Shown here piece by piece: positions 1-9,209 of a stretch of DNA of 64,000 nt. The notes under the pieces were generated by a model that was not told the origin of the DNA, searched no databases, and saw only the letters and a program-made list of their open reading frames with translations. Each line of letters opens with the position of its first letter. The first letter of the stretch is position 1. Source of the DNA: Paracoccus sp. N5 (GTDB lineage: Bacteria > Pseudomonadota > Alphaproteobacteria > Rhodobacterales > Rhodobacteraceae); contig NZ_AQUO01000002.1 of the NCBI RefSeq assembly GCF_000371965.1, positions 512,001 through 576,000 of the forward strand, in the 5' to 3' direction. Both the position numbers and the translations under genes were made by a program.

Positions 1-2848
1 CCTCGTCGAATTCGATGGCATCGGCCAGTTCGTTGTCGCCCGCCAGCAGCGCGTTCGCCTGGGCGATCTCGTTGCCGTCCGACAGGTCGTCCTTCAGGTC
101 CGCGTCCAGCGTGACGCCATACATGCGCAGGTATTCGGCGCGGATCGCCTCGCGCTCGGCCTCGGATTTGTTGCGCAGGGTGCGCATGATCGTCGCTTCG
201 TCAGTGCCAAGGCCCGCCATGGCGTCGTGCAGCGCGATGGCGTCGGCTTTGGCCTGCTTGCCTTCCAGCTCGGCCATGGCCTGGTCCAGCTCTTCGCCGC
301 CCATCTCGCTTTCCAGGTCGCTGTCGAGATCGCTGTCGAAGATGGCGCGATACATCTTGCGCACCACCGCGCCCTGCAGCGCGGTCATCGAGCGCAGGCT
401 GTCATAGATGCGCTGCTCGTCCGTGCCCCATTGATCCATCGCCGCATGGACGTTCTGCGCGATCCGCGCCGCATCGAAGCCCGCGCCCTGCGTGCGCGCG
501 ACATCGTTCAGCTTGTTGGCCGTGGCATGGTCCCCGCCCGAGACCGGCATCGCGATCAGCGCGGCCTCGAATGTCTCGTTCGCGCCGGCCTGGTGGTCGC
601 GGGTCAGGTTGTCGCTCAGCCGGTCGGCGGCGAAGTCCAGCGGATGCTTGCCCTTGGCCTTGTTGTAGAATGTCCCGAAGGCCGCCTTCTGGGCGTCGGT
701 CATCTGGTTGATCTGCTGGGCGGTGTTCTGATCGACCTCCTTGGCCAGCGCCTTGGCGGCCAGCTCGGCCCCCAGCAGGTCGTCGGCAATGGCCTTGGCG
801 TTCTCGCGGCCGCGCCGCACGCGCCATTGCTCGTTGACGTCCTTGGCCTGGCTCAGCCAGCGCCGGATGCGGGCGACGAAACGCTCCCACCAGCTCTTGC
901 CGGCCAGGATCTTGTCCTCGGCCCATTGCCGCGCGGCCTCGATCCCGGCCGAGCCCGCGCCTTCGATCGCCTTGCGATTGCTGTCGGTGGTGGCGGCGGC
1001 AAGCGCCAGGGCCTTGCGGAAATGCTCGGTCGCGGCCTGGATCTGCTGGTCCGACCACAGCCGGATCTGCACCGACACGTCGGCCAGGGCCTGTTCGCGC
1101 GGCTTGTCGGCCGGGTTGCGCGCGGCGCGCGGCGGTGCCGGCGTCATCACCTGGTAGATTTCGCGTTGCGCCAGCGTGCGATAGGCGTCCTGCTGCTCAC
1201 CCCGCGCCGTGGTCAGCTCGGCCTGCCGCTTGTCGCCGGCGCGCTGGTAATGGGTGATCTGCGTGGTGACATGCTCGCGGAACCAGGCGACGATCCGGTC
1301 GCGGCGGGCATGGACCACGCCGGGGTCGTTCTCGCCCGCGACGGCGGTCTGGCGGCGCAGCGTCTCCTCCTCGGCCGCCTCGGCCGCGCCGGCGATGGCG
1401 TCCGAGGTCTTCTGCCCCTCCTCGGTGACGGTCTTCTTCGCCTCGCCGGCCTGCGTGTTGACGGTGTCGGCGGCCTTGGTCTTGGCGTCTTCAAGTTCCT
1501 TGCGGCGCTTGGCGACCATCTCGTCAAGCTCGGCGCCGCTGATCCCGGCGGCATCGGCGATATCCTTGAGGTCGCCGGTCAGGGCGGTTTCGAGCCCGTC
1601 CAGCATCTCGGCGCCGATATCGGGAAAGTTCTTGAACAGCGCCTCGCGGGCAAAGGCGTTCTTGCGCAGGCGGACAAGAATGTCGGTGGCGGAGGCACGG
1701 GTGTTCGCCATCAGCCGCGCGACCAGTTCGCCGATCCGGGCGCGGTTCTCGGGCGTGGTGCCCTCGGCCTTGAACGGGCCGATATCGGGCGCGATGACCG
1801 CCGGGCCGCGCCCCTTGCGGTCGGGCGCGTCGCCGGTGCGGGTCAGCGTTTCCAGCGCGATCCGCACGCGCCGCTGTTCCGGCGTCTCCTTCTGGTTCCT
1901 GACGTCCTCGGCCGAGGCGCCCGGCGGAAGCTGGGCCAGCGTCCTGGCCGCGGGGGTGATGAGAACCTGGAACAGGTCGGGATCGACCGGGCGGACGCCC
2001 AGCGGCGGCACGGTGCCGCCGATCTTCTGCCCCTCAACCTCGCGTTCGGGCGAGGCGTTCAGCGCAATCGACTGCTGGTCCGGCAGGTGCTTGCCCGAGG
2101 CGGCGAGCACCTTTTGCGTGTGCTCGGGAACCGGGTTCGGCGGCGGCGGGGCGGGCGGGGTGGTGTCGATCTCGGGCGGCTTCGGCACGGTCTCGACGGC
2201 GTCCCTGGTCATGCCATCGCGCGCCGCCGCATGGCGCTTTTGCGCCCCGGCCCCGAGTTTTGCCAGCCGGGCCGAGCCCTCCGGCGGCACCTTGACGTCG
2301 GGCGGCGGGATCGCGGCGCCGGTGGCGCGGACCTGCCCCTGCCAGCGCCGGACGATGGCGCCGGGCGACGGCCCCCCGGCTTCGCCCGATGCGGGGGCGG
2401 GCGGCACGCCCGCGGGTTTCGGCGCGGCCTCGGGCGGAGCGGTCGGCGGCGCGGCCTCGGGCAGGGGCGTTCCGCCTTGGGGGAATGCGGGCATCGGCAC
2501 CGGCCCGGTCGCCCGTGGCCTGTCCTCGCCCTTCAGCAGCGCCGCGTCCGAGCCGCCGGGCAGCGCGGCGGGCGGGCGCGGCGTGCCTGTCAGGTCGGTG
2601 GCTGTATCGGTGACGTCCCCGGTCGGCGGCGGCACCGCCGGCGGCGGCGCTGCGGGCGGGTCGCGCTGGCCCGCGGCCGAGCCGCGGCCGGTGGCTTCGA
2701 GCATGTCCAGCAGGATGATCGACAGTTCGGTCCAGCGATCCTCCTCCGGCATGAGGGTGGAGGTGCCGCGCGGCGCAGGCGTCTGGCGGCGCGGCGCCGG
2801 GGCGGGCGGCAGCGTCCTGGTTGCAGGCGGGGCGAAGCTGCGGGTCAT
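1..2848 (-). CDS. Large eCIS-associated protein with C-terminal annexin-like repeats (partial, putative cargo)
   Basis: This is the last gene of the leftward injection-system operon. It starts with ATG at 2848, overlapping the tape-measure stop codon by ATGA, and runs open off the left edge, so at least 949 residues are visible and the C-terminus is missing. The first ~250 residues are proline/alanine-rich and look disordered. A long alanine/lysine/glutamate-rich, probably helical section follows. Two tandem annexin-like repeats lie at about residues 790-862 and 868-934. Each has the hallmark GTDE motif (WGTDEQRIY and GLGTDEATI), an R/K-rich helix and a tyrosine helix ending in a D-rich turn. 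Bacterial annexin-like repeats are known, and in eukaryotes this fold binds calcium and acidic membranes. The position at the operon end and the disordered N-terminus fit a loaded cargo or a tail-tip protein; that role is inference. No catalytic motif is seen in the visible part. Confidence 0.7.
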   Translation of the reverse strand, partial: MTRSFAPPATRTLPPAPAPRRQTPAPRGTSTLMPEEDRWTELSIILLDMLEATGRGSAAGQRDPPAAPPPAVPPPTGDVTDTATDLTGTPRPPAALPGGSDAALLKGEDRPRATGPVPMPAFPQGGTPLPEAAPPTAPPEAAPKPAGVPPAPASGEAGGPSPGAIVRRWQGQVRATGAAIPPPDVKVPPEGSARLAKLGAGAQKRHAAARDGMTRDAVETVPKPPEIDTTPPAPPPPNPVPEHTQKVLAASGKHLPDQQSIALNASPEREVEGQKIGGTVPPLGVRPVDPDLFQVLITPAARTLAQLPPGASAEDVRNQKETPEQRRVRIALETLTRTGDAPDRKGRGPAVIAPDIGPFKAEGTTPENRARIGELVARLMANTRASATDILVRLRKNAFAREALFKNFPDIGAEMLDGLETALTGDLKDIADAAGISGAELDEMVAKRRKELEDAKTKAADTVNTQAGEAKKTVTEEGQKTSDAIAGAAEAAEEETLRRQTAVAGENDPGVVHARRDRIVAWFREHVTTQITHYQRAGDKRQAELTTARGEQQDAYRTLAQREIYQVMTPAPPRAARNPADKPREQALADVSVQIRLWSDQQIQAATEHFRKALALAAATTDSNRKAIEGAGSAGIEAARQWAEDKILAGKSWWERFVARIRRWLSQAKDVNEQWRVRRGRENAKAIADDLLGAELAAKALAKEVDQNTAQQINQMTDAQKAAFGTFYNKAKGKHPLDFAADRLSDNLTRDHQAGANETFEAALIAMPVSGGDHATANKLNDVARTQGAGFDAARIAQNVHAAMDQWGTDEQRIYDSLRSMTALQGAVVRKMYRAIFDSDLDSDLESEMGGEELDQAMAELEGKQAKADAIALHDAMAGLGTDEATIMRTLRNKSEAEREAIRAEYLRMYGVTLDADLKDDLSDGNEIAQANALLAGDNELADAIEFDE

Positions 2849-4434
2849 CCTGCCCAGTCCTCCTCGGCCGAGCCGAACTCGACGACCAGCCGCTTGTCGA
2901 GCCAGGGCAGCAGGCCGGGATCGGCGTCCAGCCCGGCGCGGCGGATGTCGAAATCGACCGCCTCGGGCGGCAGGCGGACCCGGATCAGGCGGGATCCGAC
3001 TTCGACTTCGCCCGCGATGCCCAGAAGCTCCGTCAAGGCCGGTGCATCGAGCGGCCGGCCGATCAGGCTCTCCAGCGTGGCGATCAGCACCGCCGCGCCC
3101 CATTCGGGCAGGTGCCAGGCGCCGCCTTCGGCCAGGGCGGCGCGGCATGTCTCGATCCAGGGGGCCAGTTCGGCACCGGTCAATGCGCGGGCGGCGGCGG
3201 TGACGGTCGCGCAGAATTCGCGCCGCGCCCAGTCCGGGACCGGGCCGAGCGGCGCGGGGCGGCGCGGAAATTCGTGCGTGAGCGCGGCCGAGGCCGGATC
3301 GTCCGGCGCCCCGCTGATGGTGGCGAGCATGGCCGACAGGGCCGCGCCCTCGGCCACGCCGATGCGCCACAGCGCCTCGGGCATGCCAAGGCGCATCGCG
3401 AGGGTCACGAGATAGACGAGGCCGCCCCAGCCGGTCGGCAGGGCGGCGGAGGGCGCCTCCGTTTCGGTGCGGGCCCGCTCGGGCAGCGGCGCGCTGTCCC
3501 CGTTGGGGATGGTCCGGCGGGCCAGGACCGTTTCCTCGGCGTGCGGGGCCGCAGGTGTCGCAGGCCGGCGCGGGACAGGAACCTCCACGGCCCGCGCGGC
3601 TGGATGGGTGGCGGTGGATGGCTCAAGGCTCGGGTCGGGATGCGGTGCGCTGGCGGGCGGGGCGGCCGGGCTCGGCGCATGGTCGTCGGATTGCCGCTGC
3701 GACGGCAACTCGTCGCGCCAAGGCCGCGTGGGATCGGCCTGTTCGGACGGCTGCTGATACGCGGGCGGATCCTGCGCGGACCTGGGTTCGGCCCGATGTT
3801 CCGGCTGCGGCCTGCCTGCCCGTTCCACGACAGCCAGGATCTTGGCCCGGATGGCCGGCGGCAGGGCGGTGGCGAAACGGGCGGCGAGCGTATGCAGAAC
3901 GGGCGGCGGCAAGGCCGAAATCACCTCGTCCAAGACGCCCGCTTCGGCACAGTGGCCCAGCGTTTCGGCCACCACCTCGGCGGGTTCATCCAGCAGTTTC
4001 CCGGCCAGGGCGGGCAGGGTGTCGATGTGACCCTCGGGGCCCGGCGCGTGTCGCAGCGCGGCGATCAGCGCCGCGCCGTGCCGGGCGCCCGGCGTCGGCC
4101 AGATCCGCACCTCGGCCTCGGCGGGCGGCGGGTCCGCGCGCGGCTGTGCGACGACGGCAATGTCGCGGATATGCGCGGCGAGATCCTGGCCGATCTGCCG
4201 CGCGAGCTCGGCGGCATCGCGGACCTCGGGGCCGATGCGCAGGCGCAGCCTCAGGTTGCGAATGCGGATGACGGCCGCCTCGCCATAGGCGGCGTCGAGT
4301 TCGCCCGTCAGGGCGGCCAGCACGGCGGGCAGGAACTGCCGTTCGACGACCTCCCGGACCGCACCCGCGCGGGGCTGCGCGCCGTCGGGAAGACGCAGCG
4401 AAAGCGCAAGCGAGCCGACGGTCAGCGCGCCCAT
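2845..4434 (-). CDS. Contractile injection system tape-measure-like protein
   Basis: This 529-residue protein resembles the CIS tape-measure family (Afp14/Pvc14 type), which sets tube length during assembly. The N-terminus (residues 1-120) has the alternating hydrophobic pattern of the family. The middle (about 200-310) is a proline-rich low-complexity linker. The C-terminus ends with a DADPGLLPWL segment, like the conserved terminal aspartate-proline-tryptophan signature of this family. It overlaps the following gene by four bases and follows the third cysteine-rich gene by three bases, so it is co-transcribed with the baseplate genes. Family assignment rests on pattern and gene position; a profile search against the CIS tape-measure family would settle it. 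Confidence 0.6.
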   Translation of the reverse strand: MGALTVGSLALSLRLPDGAQPRAGAVREVVERQFLPAVLAALTGELDAAYGEAAVIRIRNLRLRLRIGPEVRDAAELARQIGQDLAAHIRDIAVVAQPRADPPPAEAEVRIWPTPGARHGAALIAALRHAPGPEGHIDTLPALAGKLLDEPAEVVAETLGHCAEAGVLDEVISALPPPVLHTLAARFATALPPAIRAKILAVVERAGRPQPEHRAEPRSAQDPPAYQQPSEQADPTRPWRDELPSQRQSDDHAPSPAAPPASAPHPDPSLEPSTATHPAARAVEVPVPRRPATPAAPHAEETVLARRTIPNGDSAPLPERARTETEAPSAALPTGWGGLVYLVTLAMRLGMPEALWRIGVAEGAALSAMLATISGAPDDPASAALTHEFPRRPAPLGPVPDWARREFCATVTAAARALTGAELAPWIETCRAALAEGGAWHLPEWGAAVLIATLESLIGRPLDAPALTELLGIAGEVEVGSRLIRVRLPPEAVDFDIRRAGLDADPGLLPWLDKRLVVEFGSAEEDWAG

Positions 4435-4437
4435 GGC

Positions 4438-6714
4438 CTAGCGCCGTTCGGCGACCCTGCCGGCGATCTCCCTGATCGCCGCGGTGCTGACGCCGCGCCC
4501 GCGCAGGTGCTCGTTCAGCGCCCTGCGGATGGCCGAGGTGGTCGCGGCTTCGCGGAGGTCGGCGCGGGTGAAGGGTTCGTCGTCGGCACGCTCGCCGGCA
4601 ACGGCCGTCACGGCATCGCCTACCGCCTCGAGCGTGCGCAGCGCGACCGTATAGACCAGGCCCACGGCCTTGTCGGCGGCGGCCGCGTCCTCGGGGCTTT
4701 CGTCCTCGGTGAATTCGGCCCGGACCCGCTCGGCCAGCGCCTCGGGATCGCGGCCGAAAAGGTCGTCCACCGTGGCGACCTGGGCGCGGCCAAGCGCGGC
4801 GAGCGTGGCGTCGAACAGCGCGGCATCGCCCAGCGGCTTCAGCTCCGCCAGCGGCAACCTGGCCCGGATCTCGCGCATCATGTCGATGGCCGGCGCCCGG
4901 GCCATGATCCGCGTCGTATCGAGCCGCGCCTCGAGATGGCGGCTGATCTGCGCCGAGAAGGCCGGCGCGGGCGCGGGGGGCGCCGGGGTCAGGGGCGTGC
5001 CGTCCAGGGGCTGGAACCTGTCCATGACGCCGCCGGGCGCCAGCAGGGCCTTCAGGGAAAGCACCTCTCCGCCGCCGACGCGAAGTTCGTTGCCGGTCCA
5101 GAGCGCCGCCTGGATCGCCTTCATCTCGGCCGGGTCGAGCGCGCGGTCCGGGGTCCGCGCCACGCAGCAGATCCAGCCCGCCAGCCGCGTCGCCATGACG
5201 TCCAGCGGCGCGATGCCGAAAAGCCCGGTCCAATGCGTCAGCAGCGGCCCGGTCAGGACATGGCGGCGGCAGCTCCATTCGTCGAAGCACAGGATGCGGC
5301 CCTTGCGCGAAAGGGTGACGCGGCCAAGATGGATGCCGTGATGGTCGTCGCAGCAGCGCGGGCCGCGATAGTTGAACTCGCGGCACCACTCCTCGAAGAG
5401 CTGGCGCAGGCAGCGTTCGGCCTGCGCGGCCTTGGGGTCGGTGAGGTCGATCCGCCACAGGATGCGCCAAGCCAGCCAGGACACCAGCGCGGCGATGGCG
5501 GCGCGGGTGCGGTCCGGCTCGTCCGGCGGGTCGGTGCAGGGCGCGGTCCCGGTCAGCCCGCGGAACCAGCCCCAGATCGCGGCCAGAAGCAGCGTGCGCG
5601 CCGCGCAGGCCGGATCAAGCCCGAAGGCCCAGTGCCGCATCAGCGTGCCGCAGTCGGCGACCCGCACCGGCCCGCGGACGGCCTCGACCCGCGCCGAGAC
5701 GGCGATGGCGTTCCCGCCGGTCGCCGCGATATGGTAGTCGAGCGCGTAGGATGCGCCACCGGCAAGCGGCGCCAGATCGACGGTCAGGCGGCGGTCCATG
5801 CGGCCGTTCTGCGCCAGGTCGCTTTCGGACAGCCTGACCTCCATCAGCGTCTCGATCCGCGTTTCCATGCCGGCCTCGTCGCGGACCTTGAAGAATCCAT
5901 AGCCCAGGGGCGGCGTCAGCGTGATGTCGATGCTGCGGGCGGCGGCATTCTGGAAGGTGATGTCGGTCGGCCGTCCGGCGATGCTCGCGATCCTGTCGCG
6001 CCGGTTTTCCAGCGCATTGCCGCCGGCGTCGCGCAACCGAACCTCGATCATCACCGATGGCGGCCCCGACCCCGCCAGTTCCGCTTGCGCGGGCGCCGCC
6101 TGTCCGGCCGCGGCCAGCATCTCGCGCAGCTGGCCGATCCGGGCACAGAAGCGCTCGACGGCGCCGGGCTCGGACGGGCAGGGCGGCGGCACCAGGCGCA
6201 GCCGCACCGTCTCGCGCATGGCGCCATGGCGGCAGCCGCCGGGCAGTGTCGCGCAGGGGTCTTCGAACACCCGGCGGGAATCCTCGGGGCATTCGACATA
6301 TTCCAGCATCAGGCAGGCCTCGACCGGCCCGTCGGGACGTTCGCAGGGATCCTCGCAAGGGCCGGTGCCGGCCTTGAGGATCGCGCGGAAGTCCTCGCTG
6401 CAAATGTCGACCAACTCGCGCTCGCCGACGGTTGCCGGGCATTCGACGACCAGATCGTCGCCGCAGCAGCTGAGCCCGTAGCCCGGGCAGAGGGTGAAGG
6501 CGCGCGCCTTGGCGTCCCAATGCACCGACAGGCCCCAGACCACGCCGCTGCCCAAGGCGCGGTTGGTCAGCCGGCGCTTCATCTGCCAATAGGATTGCTC
6601 GCGCTTCATGTCGCGTTCGGACAGCACCATGCCGTCATAGAACTCGGTCCGGCTGAGCCCGCCCGGAAGCGCACCGGGAACGCAGGGCGCAAAGATATGC
6701 TTGGTTCCGGTCAT
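4438..6714 (-). CDS. Cysteine-rich eCIS baseplate/fibre-region protein, 758 aa
   Basis: No precise known function. The first ~90 residues form a domain also found at the start of the 437-residue protein at 7896-9209. Both share an aromatic-x-G/H-G-x-x-L/M start, a D-x-x-x-E-Q-x-Y motif, a run of arginines, a G-x-G-V/I-x-x-GL turn, and a G-x-x-x-D/S-x-CG end. Many cysteines occur throughout the N-terminal half (for example SCCGDD near residue 70, paired ED/PC motifs near 118-125, and RCCDDHHG near 460). The middle holds predicted beta structure and the C-terminal third is charged and helical. It lies between the gpI-like baseplate gene and the tape-measure gene, where Afp and PVC clusters keep Afp12/Afp13-type baseplate and fibre genes. 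A structural or receptor-contact role is inferred only from that position. Confidence 0.55.
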   Translation of the reverse strand: MTGTKHIFAPCVPGALPGGLSRTEFYDGMVLSERDMKREQSYWQMKRRLTNRALGSGVVWGLSVHWDAKARAFTLCPGYGLSCCGDDLVVECPATVGERELVDICSEDFRAILKAGTGPCEDPCERPDGPVEACLMLEYVECPEDSRRVFEDPCATLPGGCRHGAMRETVRLRLVPPPCPSEPGAVERFCARIGQLREMLAAAGQAAPAQAELAGSGPPSVMIEVRLRDAGGNALENRRDRIASIAGRPTDITFQNAAARSIDITLTPPLGYGFFKVRDEAGMETRIETLMEVRLSESDLAQNGRMDRRLTVDLAPLAGGASYALDYHIAATGGNAIAVSARVEAVRGPVRVADCGTLMRHWAFGLDPACAARTLLLAAIWGWFRGLTGTAPCTDPPDEPDRTRAAIAALVSWLAWRILWRIDLTDPKAAQAERCLRQLFEEWCREFNYRGPRCCDDHHGIHLGRVTLSRKGRILCFDEWSCRRHVLTGPLLTHWTGLFGIAPLDVMATRLAGWICCVARTPDRALDPAEMKAIQAALWTGNELRVGGGEVLSLKALLAPGGVMDRFQPLDGTPLTPAPPAPAPAFSAQISRHLEARLDTTRIMARAPAIDMMREIRARLPLAELKPLGDAALFDATLAALGRAQVATVDDLFGRDPEALAERVRAEFTEDESPEDAAAADKAVGLVYTVALRTLEAVGDAVTAVAGERADDEPFTRADLREAATTSAIRRALNEHLRGRGVSTAAIREIAGRVAERR

Positions 6715-6718
6715 GGTC

Positions 6719-7891
6719 TCACTCCCCTACGGCAAAGTTGCAGTGGCAGGATTCGACGGGCCGGGGCGGGCAGCAGGGGGCGCACGGCTCGGGTGGCGGG
6801 CAGATCGCGTCCGGCAGGCAGGCAAGGAACGAACAGAGGAAATCCTCGAGGCATTCGCGCAGGTCGATGTCCTGGCCTTCCTCGCGGTCGCAAAGCTCGT
6901 CGCCCACGCAGCGCAGGAAGTCGCAGAACGAGCTCTTGAGGCAGTCGCGGATGCGCCAGCGCGTCTCGCATGAGATGGTCAGGATGCTGACGCAGCGCCC
7001 GTCGTCGTCATAGCGCGCGGGCGGGAAGCTGCGGGCGTCATGGCCACCGCAGCCGCAGGGGGCCGTGCCGCCGCAGCCGCAGCCGCAGCCCTGGTGCTGT
7101 GACGCGGGCGCGGCGCGGGACTGCGGGGCAGCGCCGGTCCTGGACAAGGCCCGGTTTTCGGACAGCGGGCTGGACGCGGAAAGCATGCGCGTTTCGGCCG
7201 GCACGATCGAGCCCGGGTCGCGGGACGAGGCCAGCATCGCCAGCCGGGGCGGGTTCAGACTGCGCTGACGCATGGCGTATCTCCTGATGTCCGAGGCGGT
7301 CTGCGGGGCCGCGATATATTCGTATTCGCCGGGTGCCTTGGCGACGAAGGCGACGGTCTGGCTGGCGGGGATGGTGACGACGGGAGGCTCGGGCACGGGC
7401 GGCTCCTGCGAGGCTTCCCACCGCCGCCAGACGGCCGCGGCCGCCGCGGCCAGCGCCAGGAAATGCACCATATGCGGCGGCTGCATGACGCCGTCGGCGT
7501 TATAGGCCCGATAGACCGGCGCGCCGTCATAGACCGGATGGGTGATCGAACTGATCTCGAGCGATTCAAGAACGCCCTTGGTGAAGGCCTTGCGCAGGAC
7601 GCCGGCCTCGCCGCGGGAAAACCCGAGCTTCTCCAGCCCCTGGCTGTCGCTGTCGCGGTCCTGTTCCGCCCGGCGCGTGGTGCCGGAATAAAGCTCCAGC
7701 AGCGGGATGGTGCCGCGCAACCCGACCAGCGCGGTCGTGCCGCCCAGCGATGCGCCGGCCAGCGCGACCTTGCCCAGGGTCTTCAGCATGTCCAGGCCGG
7801 AATCCATCCGGGCCTCGGCCTTCTGCCGCTCGGCCGCGGCGGCGGGATCGGGTGCGCCGTCCTGGTTGCGGATATGTCCTGTCTCGGCCAT
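6719..7891 (-). CDS. Cysteine-rich eCIS protein, 390 aa, unknown function
   Basis: Not recognised. The N-terminus (residues 1-60) is charged and followed by a small glycine/alanine-rich hydrophobic stretch; a second alanine-rich hydrophobic stretch lies near residues 143-160. A dense Cys-Gly cluster (CGCGCGG and PCGCGGH) sits at about 266-283. The last ~90 residues carry more than fifteen cysteines spaced among acidic helices, ending in CCPPRP and CHC motifs. This could bind metal or form disulfides after release from the cell. It lies four bases from each neighbour in the same operon, so it is almost certainly made with the particle. No signal peptide is seen, as expected for particles assembled in the cytoplasm. 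Confidence 0.5.
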   Translation of the reverse strand: MAETGHIRNQDGAPDPAAAAERQKAEARMDSGLDMLKTLGKVALAGASLGGTTALVGLRGTIPLLELYSGTTRRAEQDRDSDSQGLEKLGFSRGEAGVLRKAFTKGVLESLEISSITHPVYDGAPVYRAYNADGVMQPPHMVHFLALAAAAAAVWRRWEASQEPPVPEPPVVTIPASQTVAFVAKAPGEYEYIAAPQTASDIRRYAMRQRSLNPPRLAMLASSRDPGSIVPAETRMLSASSPLSENRALSRTGAAPQSRAAPASQHQGCGCGCGGTAPCGCGGHDARSFPPARYDDDGRCVSILTISCETRWRIRDCLKSSFCDFLRCVGDELCDREEGQDIDLRECLEDFLCSFLACLPDAICPPPEPCAPCCPPRPVESCHCNFAVGE

Positions 7892-7895
7892 GGCG

Positions 7896-9209
7896 TCACC
7901 CTCCCAACGGATGCATGGTCAGCGCGTCGTCCGGGTTTTCCTGCCGAAGGCAGAAGCGCCAGGACAGGTGGCGCGGGCGCAGCCGCCGCAACAGCGCATC
8001 GGCCACCGGATCGGCGTCTTCGCGGGCAAAGAGCTGGTAGCGGCCGCCCGCGGCCAGGAAGCTGCTGGCGACGGCGATATAGATCGCCGGGCCGTCGAGA
8101 TGCGCCTCGCCCAGGATCTTCTCGGAATAGCTCGCCTTGACCGCCTCGCCCGCCGGATGCAGCCAGCCGTCCCCGGTCAGCTGGCGCAGGCCGAAGCTGG
8201 CTTCGTCGTCCAGGGTCTTGGCGTCGATCTTGCCGCTGAGATGCAGGGCGAATTGATGGCGCTGCTCGTCGAGCCTGCGGAAGCTGATCGCGGTGATCTC
8301 GGGCCCGCCCAGGTCGGGATCGACCTCGGCGATGACGCCGGCCAGAAGATACTGGATCACCTCGGTCGACAGCAGCACCTGCGAGGCGCAGCCATAGTCG
8401 ATCTCGTCGATGGCGACGACCTCCTCGGGCTGCTCTGCCTTGACGGTGACGTGGAAGCAGCCGAGGTTCAGCCATTCCGCGTCGCCGCCGGGACAGCGCT
8501 CGCGGATCGGCGGGGCCAGCGCGGCCAGCAGGCCGGTGGCGCCGCCGGTCGTGCCGACGGCCGCGTCGATCACCTCGGCGGCGGGGAAAAGCCGGTGCCG
8601 GGCCAGCGTCTTCGCCTCGTCGGCGAAGATCAGGCGCAGTTCGAATTCCTCGGTGACGCGGCCGAATTCGGCTTGCTGCCCGCAGGGATCGGCGCCGCCG
8701 CAAGACCCCGAGCCGCCGCAGCCGCAGCCGCAGTCATCATGGCCGCCGCAGGGATCGGGCGGCACCGGCTCCGGGGCGCCGCCGCATTCGGCATGGCGCA
8801 TGACGACGCAGAGCCCGACCCGGTTCGTCTCGTCCGGCTTGCAGGGATTGCCGTCCTGGTCGCGGAACCTGTAGGCTTGCTGGCGGAACCAGGCGGCGAC
8901 ATCGACGCATTGGTCGAAGCCGACCAGGATCTCGCGCCCGCAGGCATCGACGGCCGCGCCGCGGCCGATGCGCAGGATGGTGCCCTCGGGCGCCAGCACC
9001 GACAGCTTTAGCCCGCAAAGGATGCCCGCCCCGTGCAGCCTGGCGTGGTGGAAGCGCATCTTGCCGGCGTGGTATCGCTGCTCGTCGACATAATCGGCCA
9101 GCCGCATCTCCTTGCCGTGGAAATAGTTCACCCGGAAGAAGCCGGCGGGAAGGTCGCAATGCCCCTCGCCGCAGTCCTGCGTCCGGTTCAGGTCACGCCA
9201 CTTGGACAT
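7896..9209 (-). CDS. Cysteine-rich eCIS protein with N-terminal domain shared with the 758-aa neighbour
   Basis: This 437-residue protein begins with a domain (NYFHGKEMRLADY, then D-E-Q-x-Y-H, then GAGILCGLKL and VDACGREI) matching the N-terminus of the protein at 4438-6714, so the two are probably paralogues in that part. A glycine/cysteine run with alternating CG pairs lies at about residues 152-178. The C-terminal two-thirds look like mixed alpha/beta structure without a family I can name. Its start overlaps the end of the upstream gpI-like gene by 17 bases, which argues for translational coupling. Position suggests a baseplate, fibre or adhesin-like role; this is inference. Confidence 0.55.
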   Translation of the reverse strand: MSKWRDLNRTQDCGEGHCDLPAGFFRVNYFHGKEMRLADYVDEQRYHAGKMRFHHARLHGAGILCGLKLSVLAPEGTILRIGRGAAVDACGREILVGFDQCVDVAAWFRQQAYRFRDQDGNPCKPDETNRVGLCVVMRHAECGGAPEPVPPDPCGGHDDCGCGCGGSGSCGGADPCGQQAEFGRVTEEFELRLIFADEAKTLARHRLFPAAEVIDAAVGTTGGATGLLAALAPPIRERCPGGDAEWLNLGCFHVTVKAEQPEEVVAIDEIDYGCASQVLLSTEVIQYLLAGVIAEVDPDLGGPEITAISFRRLDEQRHQFALHLSGKIDAKTLDDEASFGLRQLTGDGWLHPAGEAVKASYSEKILGEAHLDGPAIYIAVASSFLAAGGRYQLFAREDADPVADALLRRLRPRHLSWRFCLRQENPDDALTMHPLGG

